59,928 nt of DNA from an uncultured Eubacteriales bacterium (GTDB lineage: Bacteria > Bacillota > Clostridia > Oscillospirales > Oscillospiraceae): assembly GCA_902465435.1 (NCBI GenBank), contig CABQNH010000008.1:1-59928 (forward strand), in the 5' to 3' direction. Below are positions 34,783 to 42,970 of the stretch, one piece after another. The notes below the pieces were generated by a model. It saw only the letters and a list, made by a program, of their open reading frames with translations, was not told where the DNA came from and ran no database searches. The position numbers and the translations under genes were made by a program. How positions within the stretch are numbered: the first letter of the stretch is position 1; each line of letters begins with the position of its first letter.

Positions 34783-36317
34783 AAAGCATTTCAAACAGCA
34801 ACCAGCGCAAGCTCGGCGTTGTGTTATCCTATTTATCGGTATGTCTGTCTACGGTACTGTCGCTTGTGTATACGCCGATTCTTTTGCGCAAGCTGGGACA
34901 GGAGGAATACGGCGTTTACACGCTGGTCGCCTCCACGGTGGCCTACCTGTCTCTTTTGAGTCTGGGATTCGGAAGCGCCTATGTGCGGTTTTATTCCCGC
35001 TTTGCAGCGAGGAAGGATCAGGAGGGAGAACGCCGCCTGAACGGCATGTATCTTCTGCTGTTTTCCGTAATGGGTGTGGCCGCACTGATCCTGGGCATGA
35101 TTCTTGCCATGAATGTGGACAAGCTGTTCAAGGCACTGACGCCGGACGAGCTGGCACTGGCAGAGCGTTTGTTCATCATTTTGGTTATCAGCACGGCGGT
35201 GTCATTTCCGCTGAGCGTATTTGACTCGATTATTACAGCACATGAGAAGTTCATTTTCCTGAAGCTGCTGATCATGCTTCGCCGCGTTTTGAATCCCTGC
35301 CTTGTGCTGCTGCTCCTTCTTTTGGGCTATCATTCGGAAGCACTTGTTATGGTGAATCTTTTCCTGACGCTTGTAACCGGCGCAGCCTCTGTGTATTATG
35401 TTCTGCGCGTTCTTCGGGCGGGGTTTGATTTCCGCTCCATGGACTTCAAGCTGATTCGGGAGATGGGCGGTTATTCCTTCTATGTGTTCCTTATTATGAT
35501 CGCAGACCAGATCAGCTGGAATGTGGACAAGTTCCTGCTTGGCGTATTCCAAGGCTCAGCGCAGATCGCAATTTACGGAGTCGCGGCGCAGCTCAACAGC
35601 TATTTTTTGACCTTCTCCGACGTCATTGCCAATGTGTTTACCCCGCGCGTGCATGCGCTTGCCGAGGAGAAGAGAAGTGAGGAGAAAAGCAGCGAACTGA
35701 TGCTTCGCGTCGGCCGGGTGCAGTTTTATATCGTGATGCTGATTTTCCTTGGCTATGTATTTCTGGGAAGGCCGTTTATCAAAATCTGGGCCGGCAGCGA
35801 ATATGCGGCCTCCTATTGGATCGGCATCGTCTTAATGAGCGGAATTCTTCTGCCGCTCACGGAAGCGGTTTCCGGGGAGATCCTGCGGGCCAAGGGCTAT
35901 CATAAGCAATATACTCGCATCACATGTGTCGGAACGATCGGTAATCTCGCGCTTTCCATACCGCTGTGCATCCGTTGGGGCGCACTGGGCTGCGCCATCG
36001 GTACGACCGTGGCCTTCTTCCTCTGTCAGTGGATCATTAAGAATATTTATTTGAAAAGGAAAGCCGGAATTGACATCGGCGTTTTTCTGCGGCAGATGCT
36101 TCGGCTCCTGATAGGGACGGTTCCGGCTGTCGTATGCGGCATCCTGATCTTACTCTTTGCCGAGATTCAGGGCTATTTGTCCCTCGCGGTCTATGGCGTG
36201 GCTTTTTGTCTGGTATTCTTTGCGGGCGTTTGGCTTCTGGATTTTGACCCGCGCGAAAAGGAGCTGGTTCGCGCGCCGCTGCGCAGATTGCGGAGGAAAA
36301 GAGGAAGTGCGTCATGA
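34779..36317 (+). CDS. Wzx-type oligosaccharide flippase
   Basis: A 512-residue membrane protein of the MVF/MATE superfamily with about fourteen helices. The N-terminus reads LGVVLSYLSVCLSTVLSLVYTPILLRKLGQEEYGVYTL, the classic polysaccharide-transporter start. WNVDKFLLGVFQGSAQIAIYGVAAQLNSYF is another conserved part. It should move the lipid-linked repeat unit across the membrane for polymerisation by the EpsG-like protein. ATG overlaps the FrhB-like stop (ATGA). Confidence 0.92.
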   Translation: MKSISNSNQRKLGVVLSYLSVCLSTVLSLVYTPILLRKLGQEEYGVYTLVASTVAYLSLLSLGFGSAYVRFYSRFAARKDQEGERRLNGMYLLLFSVMGVAALILGMILAMNVDKLFKALTPDELALAERLFIILVISTAVSFPLSVFDSIITAHEKFIFLKLLIMLRRVLNPCLVLLLLLLGYHSEALVMVNLFLTLVTGAASVYYVLRVLRAGFDFRSMDFKLIREMGGYSFYVFLIMIADQISWNVDKFLLGVFQGSAQIAIYGVAAQLNSYFLTFSDVIANVFTPRVHALAEEKRSEEKSSELMLRVGRVQFYIVMLIFLGYVFLGRPFIKIWAGSEYAASYWIGIVLMSGILLPLTEAVSGEILRAKGYHKQYTRITCVGTIGNLALSIPLCIRWGALGCAIGTTVAFFLCQWIIKNIYLKRKAGIDIGVFLRQMLRLLIGTVPAVVCGILILLFAEIQGYLSLAVYGVAFCLVFFAGVWLLDFDPREKELVRAPLRRLRRKRGSAS

Positions 36318-37555
36318 TAGAAGTATTTGCACCTGAAATTACGAAGATGGGGACGGAGGTACGTCTTTCCGCTGTGATCCATCGGGACGGCATGGAGAAG
36401 ACGCTCTGGTATCAGACCACGCAGGAGTATGGCGCGTATTTCTGCACAGAACGTGCGGATGCCTTCTTGGTCGCACTGTTTCCGTATGCATTGCTGCTTG
36501 GCGAGGATATCCGCCTGCACGCGCCGGTTTCCGAGGCGCTGCTGCACAGTCTCCAGACCTATGAAATGCCGTTTCTGTGCGGGCTTTCCCCGCAGTACCA
36601 TGCGATCGGCATCGAGGCGGAGACAGCCTGTGACGGAATTGCCAACGCAGGACATGTCGGCACGGGAATTTCCTGCGGTGTGGACTGCCTGAGTACGTTG
36701 ATCCGTCACGGGATCGAGGAGACGAGGCCGCACTATAAGATCGATACGCTGGCTCTGTTCAATACCGGCTATTATGGCGACGAGGTGGAGAAAAAGTCGG
36801 ACTCCTATCGGCGCTATGTGGATATGGCGGAAGATTTTTCAAAGCGTTTTCAGTATCGCTTTTTGTATGTGGATTCCAATGTTGCGGAGATTGTCCGCAT
36901 GGATTTCAGCTCCGTGGTGACATTCCTGACGAATTCCGTTGTGCTGGCGCTGCAGAAGTACTTTTCCTGCTACTATTTCGCTTCCTCTACCAGCATTTTG
37001 GCATTTGACCCGATCGTCAGCGAGTCATCCAGCTATGACCTTCTTACCATGCAATGCATTTCTACGGAGACGCTGCGCTTTTTCTCCGGCAGCAATACGA
37101 TGACGCGCGTTGAAAAAACGCGCCTGATTGCGGACTATCCGGAGATTTTCGAATGGGTCTATCCGTGCATGGACGGCAATCCGCCCAAAAACTGCGGAAG
37201 ATGCGAGAAATGCCGGAGAACGATCATGGCAATGGATGCGATCGGCAGACTGGAGCAGGCAAAGACGGCGTTTGACCTGACCTATTATCAAAAGCACCAT
37301 GCGTCGCTGTATGCGTATATGCTTGTCCGAGAGCATCCAAGAGTCGATCCCGACCGAGCGCCGCTGTATCGTGAGATTCACGAGGAATTAAAGAAAAACA
37401 AACGGCATATCCCGCTTTTGGCATGGGTCTATGTGCCGTATCAGTTTTATCGTGCCAAATGGCGCAGACCGCTGCGCGCCTTCGCCAGAAGAGTGATCAA
37501 CGGCTTGCGCGGCTCAAAGCGGACGAAGTCCGATGAGAAGCGCGGCAACGTGTGA
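36314..37555 (+). CDS. Divergent QueC-like PP-loop/zinc protein of unknown function
   Basis: A 413-residue protein with no confident family name. Residues 120-127 (SCGVDCLS) resemble the PP-loop SGGxDS, altered at the second and sixth positions. Residues 285-300 hold Cys285, 294, 297 and 300 in the pattern YPCMDG...NCGRCEKCRR, very like the zinc site of QueC, which adenylates a carboxylate and converts it to an amide and then a nitrile. Both signatures in one chain, in this order, support an ATP-pyrophosphatase. The C-terminal 100 residues are basic and unmatched. ATG overlaps the Wzx stop. Amidation of a uronic acid is a possible role, inferred only. Confidence 0.7.
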   Translation: MIEVFAPEITKMGTEVRLSAVIHRDGMEKTLWYQTTQEYGAYFCTERADAFLVALFPYALLLGEDIRLHAPVSEALLHSLQTYEMPFLCGLSPQYHAIGIEAETACDGIANAGHVGTGISCGVDCLSTLIRHGIEETRPHYKIDTLALFNTGYYGDEVEKKSDSYRRYVDMAEDFSKRFQYRFLYVDSNVAEIVRMDFSSVVTFLTNSVVLALQKYFSCYYFASSTSILAFDPIVSESSSYDLLTMQCISTETLRFFSGSNTMTRVEKTRLIADYPEIFEWVYPCMDGNPPKNCGRCEKCRRTIMAMDAIGRLEQAKTAFDLTYYQKHHASLYAYMLVREHPRVDPDRAPLYREIHEELKKNKRHIPLLAWVYVPYQFYRAKWRRPLRAFARRVINGLRGSKRTKSDEKRGNV

Positions 37556-37743
37556 GCTTTCCGGTGATCCGAGGCGTGGCCTGCGCCCATTGCGTAAGAG
37601 AGTCTTTGCGTCAATTCCCAACGGCGGACGGCGGGGCTTGCCTGTCCGCAGATCGGATCGGCAAGGAATCCTTTGCATTCCATCTTGGACGATGGAGTCA
37701 GAAATTCTCAAGAGAACAGACGGAGCGGATAAGGAGAAACCCT

Positions 37744-38616
37744 ATGGCGAGGTATCGCAGAGGCCGGGTATGGTGCGTGGCGGCTGCTCTTCTCATGGCA
37801 CTGTTCCTGTCTTTTATGTTCAGCCGAAATTGCCTGACGGTAAAGCGTTACGAGGTTCCAACGGCGGGCATAGAACGCGAAGTGCGCATTGTACTGCTGT
37901 CCGACCTGCACGGGCGGCAATTTGGAAAAAATCAAAGCCGTCTGCTTGAAAAAATCCGTAAAGAACAGCCGGAGCTGATTGCCATCGTCGGCGACATGCT
38001 GTCATCCCAAGCAGATGCAGACGAATTGGAGCGCCTTTGCGCGCTGCTGCGGAGCCTTTGCGAAATTGCACCCGTCTGCTACTCTCCGGGCAACTCGGAA
38101 ATGGCATGGCAGGCACGTTATGGCGAATCCATACAGGCGGCGGTGGAGCGGACGGGCGCCTGCTATCTCGAGGAAAGCTACCGGGAGCTTTCGCTCGGCG
38201 GGCAGCTAATACGGGTCGGCGGCCTTTACCGCTATGCCTTCCGGCACACAAAGACGCTGCACCAATGGCACCGATCGACAACCTATCACTTTCTGCTTCA
38301 GTTTGAGGAGACAACGCTGCCGACGGTGCTCCTGTGCCATCGGCCGGACAGCTTCCTGTTTTATGACGCATACCTTGACTGGAACGTCGATTTGCTGCTC
38401 TGCGGCCATACACACGGCGGTGTGATCCGTTTGCCGCTGCTCGGCGGCGTTTATGTGCCCGATCAGGGCTGGTGGCCGAAGTATGACAAGGGAAAGTTTC
38501 GTTTGGACGATACGACGATGGTCATTACAAGCGGCTTTGCCGGGCACGGCAGTGTGCCGCGGCTGTGGAATCTCCCGGAAATTACAGAAATCACATTAAA
38601 GCCCAAAGAGGAATAG
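37744..38616 (+). CDS. Membrane-anchored metallophosphoesterase
   Basis: A 290-residue calcineurin-like phosphoesterase. An N-terminal signal anchor (about 10-27) is followed by LLSDLHG (Asp54, His56), IVGDML (Asp84), SPGNSE (116-119), LCHRPD and CGHTHGG. The family normally has GNHD/E; here the His is Ser117, although Asn116, which binds metal, is kept. The active site should face outside the membrane, as in YkuE/YaeI-like proteins. ATG 37744 has AAGGAG upstream; a coupled GTG at 37552 would add 64 uncharacteristic residues. The 188 bases between show nothing else. Substrate unknown. Confidence 0.82.
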   Translation: MARYRRGRVWCVAAALLMALFLSFMFSRNCLTVKRYEVPTAGIEREVRIVLLSDLHGRQFGKNQSRLLEKIRKEQPELIAIVGDMLSSQADADELERLCALLRSLCEIAPVCYSPGNSEMAWQARYGESIQAAVERTGACYLEESYRELSLGGQLIRVGGLYRYAFRHTKTLHQWHRSTTYHFLLQFEETTLPTVLLCHRPDSFLFYDAYLDWNVDLLLCGHTHGGVIRLPLLGGVYVPDQGWWPKYDKGKFRLDDTTMVITSGFAGHGSVPRLWNLPEITEITLKPKEE

Positions 38617-38626
38617 GAGCGTTTTC

Positions 38627-39766
38627 ATGACAAAGGCGGAATCCAATTTGCTTGCACTGCTTCGCGCAGCCGTGGGGGGACGGCCGGCGCCGCCCATCGC
38701 GTCGGCGGAGTTCGGCGCGGTATTTTTGCTTGCGCAGAAGCACAGCGTGGAGAACCTTCTGTATTATGCCACGAAGCGGATGGATCTGCCGGAATGGAAT
38801 CCCATGCTGCGCCGGATCACGCTCGGCGCGGCTACACGCGAAGCCGTTTGGGAGACGGAAACGCGGCGCGTTTTTGCGGCGCTGGAGGAGGCGGGCGTTT
38901 GGGCGATCCCGCTCAAGGGATATTTTATCAAGCATTGCTATCCGGCACCGGAGATGCGATATATGTCGGATGTTGATCTGCTGTTCGATGCGTCTATGGC
39001 GCAGAAGGCGCGGCAGGCCATGGAGCGCTGCGGCTATCGCGCAGAGCGCTTCGACGCGGGGACGACGGACTATTACCGCAATGAGCTGGGGCTTCCGTTT
39101 GAGCTGCATCGCGAGCTTGCGGAGGAGGGGCGGTTTACCGGCGCGGAAGAGTTCCTGCGGCATTTGCCGGAGTTTGCGCAGCCGTATGGCGATTACCGCT
39201 TTCTCCGCCGCCTTTCGCCGGAGGTGCACTATACCTACATTCTTTGCCACGCGGCAAAGCACTTCGCCTTTGCGGGGATCGGCCTGCGCGCGGTGCTGGA
39301 TCTTTTCCTGATCCGAAGGACCTGCCAATTGGATGAGAAAAAATTGCGGCGGCTTTTGAAGGACAACGGACTTTTGCGCTTTGCAGAGCGCATGGAGCAG
39401 CTCTCCCGCGTGTGGTTCGGAGAGGAGCCGGACGACCCCGCGCTTGCGGCGCTGGGCGACTATATTCTGGGCAGCGGTACGTTTGGAAAGGAAGAAAACA
39501 AGGTCGCCGACCGTGTCTGGCGGCAGAAGGAAAATAAGGTGGGGTATATCCTGCGGCGCATGTTTCCGCCGCGCGCGGCGATGTGCAGCGCCTATCCGGT
39601 GCTGAACCGACGGAAATGGCTGCTGCCGATTTGCTGGCTGCGCCGTGCGGGGAGCGCAATGACCGGACAGCGCGATAAGACAAGGCGGGAGCTGCGGTAT
39701 TTACGGGAGCAGAATGCCGATTCTGCAAAGGCAAGAGAACGGCTTATGAGATTTGTTGGACTGTAG
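38627..39766 (+). CDS. NTP_transf_5 family nucleotidyltransferase-like protein (copy 2)
   Basis: A 379-residue paralogue of the protein at 12684. LKG at 96-98 and Asp115/Asp117 (SDVDLLFD) keep the nucleotidyltransferase metal site, and CHAAKHFAFAGIGLRAVLDLF matches the corresponding segment of copy 1. Both proteins are the same length within two residues, and the two genes lie near opposite ends of the locus. AGGAGCG precedes the ATG. Substrate unknown. Confidence 0.8.
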   Translation: MTKAESNLLALLRAAVGGRPAPPIASAEFGAVFLLAQKHSVENLLYYATKRMDLPEWNPMLRRITLGAATREAVWETETRRVFAALEEAGVWAIPLKGYFIKHCYPAPEMRYMSDVDLLFDASMAQKARQAMERCGYRAERFDAGTTDYYRNELGLPFELHRELAEEGRFTGAEEFLRHLPEFAQPYGDYRFLRRLSPEVHYTYILCHAAKHFAFAGIGLRAVLDLFLIRRTCQLDEKKLRRLLKDNGLLRFAERMEQLSRVWFGEEPDDPALAALGDYILGSGTFGKEENKVADRVWRQKENKVGYILRRMFPPRAAMCSAYPVLNRRKWLLPICWLRRAGSAMTGQRDKTRRELRYLREQNADSAKARERLMRFVGL

Positions 39767-39776
39767 GGAGGCGCGT

Positions 39777-40649
39777 ATGAAGGGTATCATTTTGGCAGGC
39801 GGCAAGGGAAGCCGCCTCTATCCCATGACGAAAGCGGTGTCCAAGCCGCTTATTCCGATTTATGACAAACCGATGATTTACTACCCGCTGTCCGTGCTGC
39901 TGATGGCCGGAATCCGCGAGATCATGGTGATTACCGCACCGGCGGATGTGGAGGCCTACCGGCGCCTGCTTGGCGACGGGGCACAGCTTGGTGTTTCCTT
40001 TTCCTATGGGGTGCAGTATGTGCCGCGCGGAATCGCCGACGCCTTCCTGATTGCCGAGCAGTTCGTGGGGGAGGATATGGTGTGTCTGGTTCTCGGCGAT
40101 AACCTGTTCCATGGCGGGAATCTGGAGCAGATCGTGAAGAAGGCGACGCAGCAGAAAAGCGGCGCGACTGTATTTGGATATCCCGTTAAAAATCCGCAGG
40201 CCTACGGCGTTGTGACCTTTGATGAAAACAACCGGGTTTTGTCGATCGAGGAAAAGCCGAAGGAACCAAGGTCGCACTATGCCGTCCCGGGTCTGTACTT
40301 CTATGACAATCGCGTGATGGAGATCGCCAAGACCCTGACGCCGTCTGCGCGCGGCGAGCTGGAGATCACCGCAGTCAACGAGCGCTATTTGCAGATGGGT
40401 GAATTGCATGTGGAGCTGATGGGACGCGGCATGGCGTGGCTGGACACCGGCACGCCGGACGGAATGCTGAATGCGGCGCAGTATGTCGAGGCGGTGCAGA
40501 CGCGGCAGGGACTTTATATCGCCTGCCCGGAAGAGATCGCCTGGCAGCAGGGCTTCATTTCAAGCGAGCGCGTGCAGGAAATCGGGAAAGAGCTGGGCAT
40601 GACGGAATACGGGCAGTATTTGCAGACGATTACGCAAAAGCTGCGCTGA
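39777..40649 (+). CDS. rmlA: Glucose-1-phosphate thymidylyltransferase
   Basis: A 290-residue enzyme that makes dTDP-glucose from dTTP and glucose 1-phosphate. MKGIILAGGKGSRLYPMTKAVSKPLIPIYDKPMIYYPL is the nucleotide-binding signature; LGDNLFHG, EEKPKEP and WLDTGTPDG are the metal and sugar-binding motifs. ATG 39777 follows AGGGAGG. The genes for the next steps (rmlB, rmlC, rmlD) are not in the window. It closes the polysaccharide locus. Confidence 0.95.
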   Translation: MKGIILAGGKGSRLYPMTKAVSKPLIPIYDKPMIYYPLSVLLMAGIREIMVITAPADVEAYRRLLGDGAQLGVSFSYGVQYVPRGIADAFLIAEQFVGEDMVCLVLGDNLFHGGNLEQIVKKATQQKSGATVFGYPVKNPQAYGVVTFDENNRVLSIEEKPKEPRSHYAVPGLYFYDNRVMEIAKTLTPSARGELEITAVNERYLQMGELHVELMGRGMAWLDTGTPDGMLNAAQYVEAVQTRQGLYIACPEEIAWQQGFISSERVQEIGKELGMTEYGQYLQTITQKLR

Positions 40650-40682
40650 TGCGGGAGCCTTTTTCCGCACTGCCAGCTTAGA

Positions 40683-40708
40683 GCATTCTAATTAGATAAT
40701 TAGAATGC
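40683..40708. repeat. Perfect 26-base palindrome downstream of rmlA
   Basis: Two 12-base arms (GCATTCTAATTA and its complement) flank a 2-base centre. The AT-rich arms and tiny centre fit a protein-binding operator for a dimeric regulator better than an RNA hairpin, but a short GTTT follows, so a weak terminator role after rmlA is possible. Confidence 0.6.
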
Positions 40709-40809
40709 GTTTCGGTTTGGATAGGCAGCCAAAATGCCGGACAGAACCGCGCCCTGTCCGCCCTGTCAGGTAGACAGAAAAATGAATAAAAGCTTATTGA
40801 CCAGGTGTT

Positions 40810-40847
40810 AACCAGGATTCCGGAAATGGAGTCCTGGTTTTTCTTTT
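40810..40847 (+). terminator. Intrinsic terminator at the end of the polysaccharide locus
   Basis: Stem AACCAGGA/TCCTGGTT (40810-40817 with 40832-40839) followed by TTTTTCTTTT. It separates the polysaccharide transcript from spoIIIA. The rest of 40650-40926 holds no supported gene. Confidence 0.85.
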
Positions 40848-40926
40848 GGGCAGCCCCGGCAGACTGCGGCAAGCTGCTTACGGCGGACTCCGCTTTTGTG
40901 AAATTGCGGGAACGGAATTCCCAGCG

Positions 40927-40955
40927 GCATATTGTACGACTGTCCCTCATAGGAT
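40927..40955 (+). promoter_or_regulatory. Sigma-E-type promoter of the spoIIIA operon
   Basis: GCATATT (40927-40933), a 14-base spacer and CATAGGAT (40948-40955) match the sigma-E consensus KMATATT-14/15-CATACAMT closely. The start codon is 21 bases on. Mother-cell sigma-E control of spoIIIA is established in Bacillus. Confidence 0.8.
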
Positions 40956-40976
40956 GTATCGGGAGTTGAGTACATA

Positions 40977-41870
40977 ATGACAAAGGAAATTCGCATGATC
41001 CTGCGCGTTTGCCCGGAGCCGGTGCGCAGCGCGCTGGCAGCACTGCCGGACGCGGAGCAGGGCCGCATGGAGGAGCTGCGTCTGCGTTTGGACAGGCCGG
41101 CTTCCATCGTGGTGGGCGGTCGGGAATGGAACCTGCTTGATGGCCGGGAGAATATCCCGGTGGACGCCGGAATGCTGCGCGCCGTATTGGACGCGGCAAC
41201 GGAGCGCTCGGCGTATGCAGCGCAGGGAATGCTGCGCGAGGGCTTCCTGACGCTGCCCGGCGGACATCGGCTGGGCGTGTGCGGGGAGATGGTCATGAAG
41301 GAAGGCGTGCCGTATGCGCTGAAGAACATTTCCTCCGTCAACCTTCGAATCGCCCGTCAGGTTTCTGGAATCGGCGAGCCGCTGGCCGCCATGATTTGGG
41401 CGAATCCCAAATCCACGCTGATCATTGGCGCGCCGGGCAGCGGGAAGACAACGCTGCTGCGGGAGGGCATTCGGCAGCTCTCCGATCGGTTCTCCTTTCG
41501 CGTCAGCGTGGCCGACGAGCGAAATGAAATTTCGGCGAGCTGCGACGGCAGCCCGGGCTTTCAAATCGGGCGGAAAACGGACGTGCTTTGTCTCTGCCCC
41601 AAGGCGCTTGCCATGGAAAGACTGCTGCGCAGCATGAATCCGCAGTGGATCGCCGTGGATGAGATCACGGCTGCGGCTGACATTGCCGCAATGGAGCAGG
41701 TCTCTTATTGCGGCGTGCTGTTTCTTGCAACGGCGCACGCAACGGGTTTGGACGAGCTGCGCAGGCGGCCGGTTTACCGGCGACTGCTGGAAACGAGACT
41801 GTTTGAAAATCTGGCAATTGTGGGCGAAAACCGACAGATTACGACAATGAGGATTCCCTATGACGATTAA
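40977..41870 (+). CDS. spoIIIAA: Stage III sporulation protein AA (ATPase)
   Basis: A 297-residue secretion-type ATPase. GAPGSGKTT (151-159) is Walker A; WIAVDEI is Walker B; an N-terminal domain contains GGHRLGVCGE. It is thought to power the SpoIIIA-SpoIIQ feeding channel between mother cell and forespore. First gene of an eight-gene operon with a sigma-E-type promoter. Confidence 0.96.
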   Translation: MTKEIRMILRVCPEPVRSALAALPDAEQGRMEELRLRLDRPASIVVGGREWNLLDGRENIPVDAGMLRAVLDAATERSAYAAQGMLREGFLTLPGGHRLGVCGEMVMKEGVPYALKNISSVNLRIARQVSGIGEPLAAMIWANPKSTLIIGAPGSGKTTLLREGIRQLSDRFSFRVSVADERNEISASCDGSPGFQIGRKTDVLCLCPKALAMERLLRSMNPQWIAVDEITAAADIAAMEQVSYCGVLFLATAHATGLDELRRRPVYRRLLETRLFENLAIVGENRQITTMRIPYDD

Positions 41871-42378
41871 ATGGATCGGAATGCTGCTGATTTTAGGAAG
41901 CTCGGTATCAGTTGGCTTCGGCGCGGCAATGCGCGTGCGAAGGGGCTGCGCGCAGCTTTCTCAGCTGCGAAGCGCATTGGAGCTGATGAAATGCGAGCTG
42001 AGCTACACGATGACCAAGCTTCCGCAGCTGACGCAGGTCGTGGCGGATGCAACGCAGGGAGCGGTTTCCGCGCTGTTTTCCAGGCTGGCGGTGCTGCTGA
42101 AGCAGGAAAGCGAGGCTTCATGCGGCGCACTTATGGCGCAGGCCATTGCGCAGACCAAGGGGCTTGCGCTTCCGGACGAGCTGCTTGCGGGACTGCGCGA
42201 GCTGGGGCAGACGCTTGGCCGTTACGATCTGGACGGGCAGCTCCGGCTGCTGGATCTGCTTTTGGCGAGGATCGGGCAGCTTGCGGGGAGCATGGAGACG
42301 GATCGGCGCGCGCGCTGCCGGAGCTACGAGGCGCTCGGTATCTGCACCGGGCTTGCCATTATCATTTTAATGATGTGA
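41860..42378 (+). CDS. spoIIIAB: Stage III sporulation protein AB
   Basis: A 172-residue protein with membrane helices at both ends: WIGMLLILGSSVSVGFGAAM and the last 15 residues. RRGCAQLSQLRSALELMKCELSYTMTKLPQ is the family core. SpoIIIAB resembles type II secretion GspF platform proteins. It overlaps spoIIIAA by 11 bases. Confidence 0.92.
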   Translation: MTIKWIGMLLILGSSVSVGFGAAMRVRRGCAQLSQLRSALELMKCELSYTMTKLPQLTQVVADATQGAVSALFSRLAVLLKQESEASCGALMAQAIAQTKGLALPDELLAGLRELGQTLGRYDLDGQLRLLDLLLARIGQLAGSMETDRRARCRSYEALGICTGLAIIILMM

Positions 42379-42382
42379 TGCA

Positions 42383-42577
42383 ATGGATGTAGATTTAATT
42401 TTCAAGATTGCGGCGGTTGGAATCATTGTGGCGATCCTGAATCAGGTGCTTGTCCGCTCCGGCCGCGAGGAACAGGCGACGATGACGACGCTTGCGGGGT
42501 TGATCGTCGTTCTGATGATCGTGGTACAGCGCATTGCGGATCTGTTCGATCTGGTCAAGACGCTGTTCCAGTTCTGA
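42383..42577 (+). CDS. spoIIIAC: Stage III sporulation protein AC
   Basis: A 64-residue protein with two hydrophobic helices. LIFKIAAVGIIVAILNQVLVRSGREEQA matches the family. It is an integral part of the channel base together with SpoIIIAD. Its stop overlaps the spoIIIAD start. Confidence 0.93.
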   Translation: MDVDLIFKIAAVGIIVAILNQVLVRSGREEQATMTTLAGLIVVLMIVVQRIADLFDLVKTLFQF

Positions 42578-42969
42578 TGGCTGCGCTGCTGCAGGCGGCG
42601 GCTCTGGCAGTGCTCAGCTGCATTCTGGTCGCCGTGCTGAAGAGAAAAAATCCCGATTTGGCGATGACGCTGTCGATTGCCTGCTGTGTGGGGATTGGCG
42701 TACTTCTGCTGCGGACGGCGTATCCGGTTTTGGAGTTTGTCAAACGGCTGCAGCGCTATGCGGGGCTGGGCGACGCCGTGATGCGGCCCATGTGGAAAAC
42801 GGCTGGGATCTGCTTTTTGACACAAATTTCCGCGACCTTTTGTGCAGATGCAGGGGATACGGCAATTGCAAAAATGGTCGAGCTATGCGGCAGTCTGGCC
42901 GCGCTTTACCTTGCGCTGCCGCTGCTGACCGCCGTGTTTGAAATGATTCAAAAGATGGCCGGAGGATGA
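42577..42969 (+). CDS. spoIIIAD: Stage III sporulation protein AD
   Basis: A 130-residue membrane protein with about four helices. AALAVLSCILVAVLKRKNPDLAMTLSIACCVGI and the conserved KTAGICFLTQISATFCADAGDTAIAKMVELCG identify it. Start overlaps the spoIIIAC stop by one base. Confidence 0.93.
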   Translation: MAALLQAAALAVLSCILVAVLKRKNPDLAMTLSIACCVGIGVLLLRTAYPVLEFVKRLQRYAGLGDAVMRPMWKTAGICFLTQISATFCADAGDTAIAKMVELCGSLAALYLALPLLTAVFEMIQKMAGG

Positions 42970-42970
42970 A

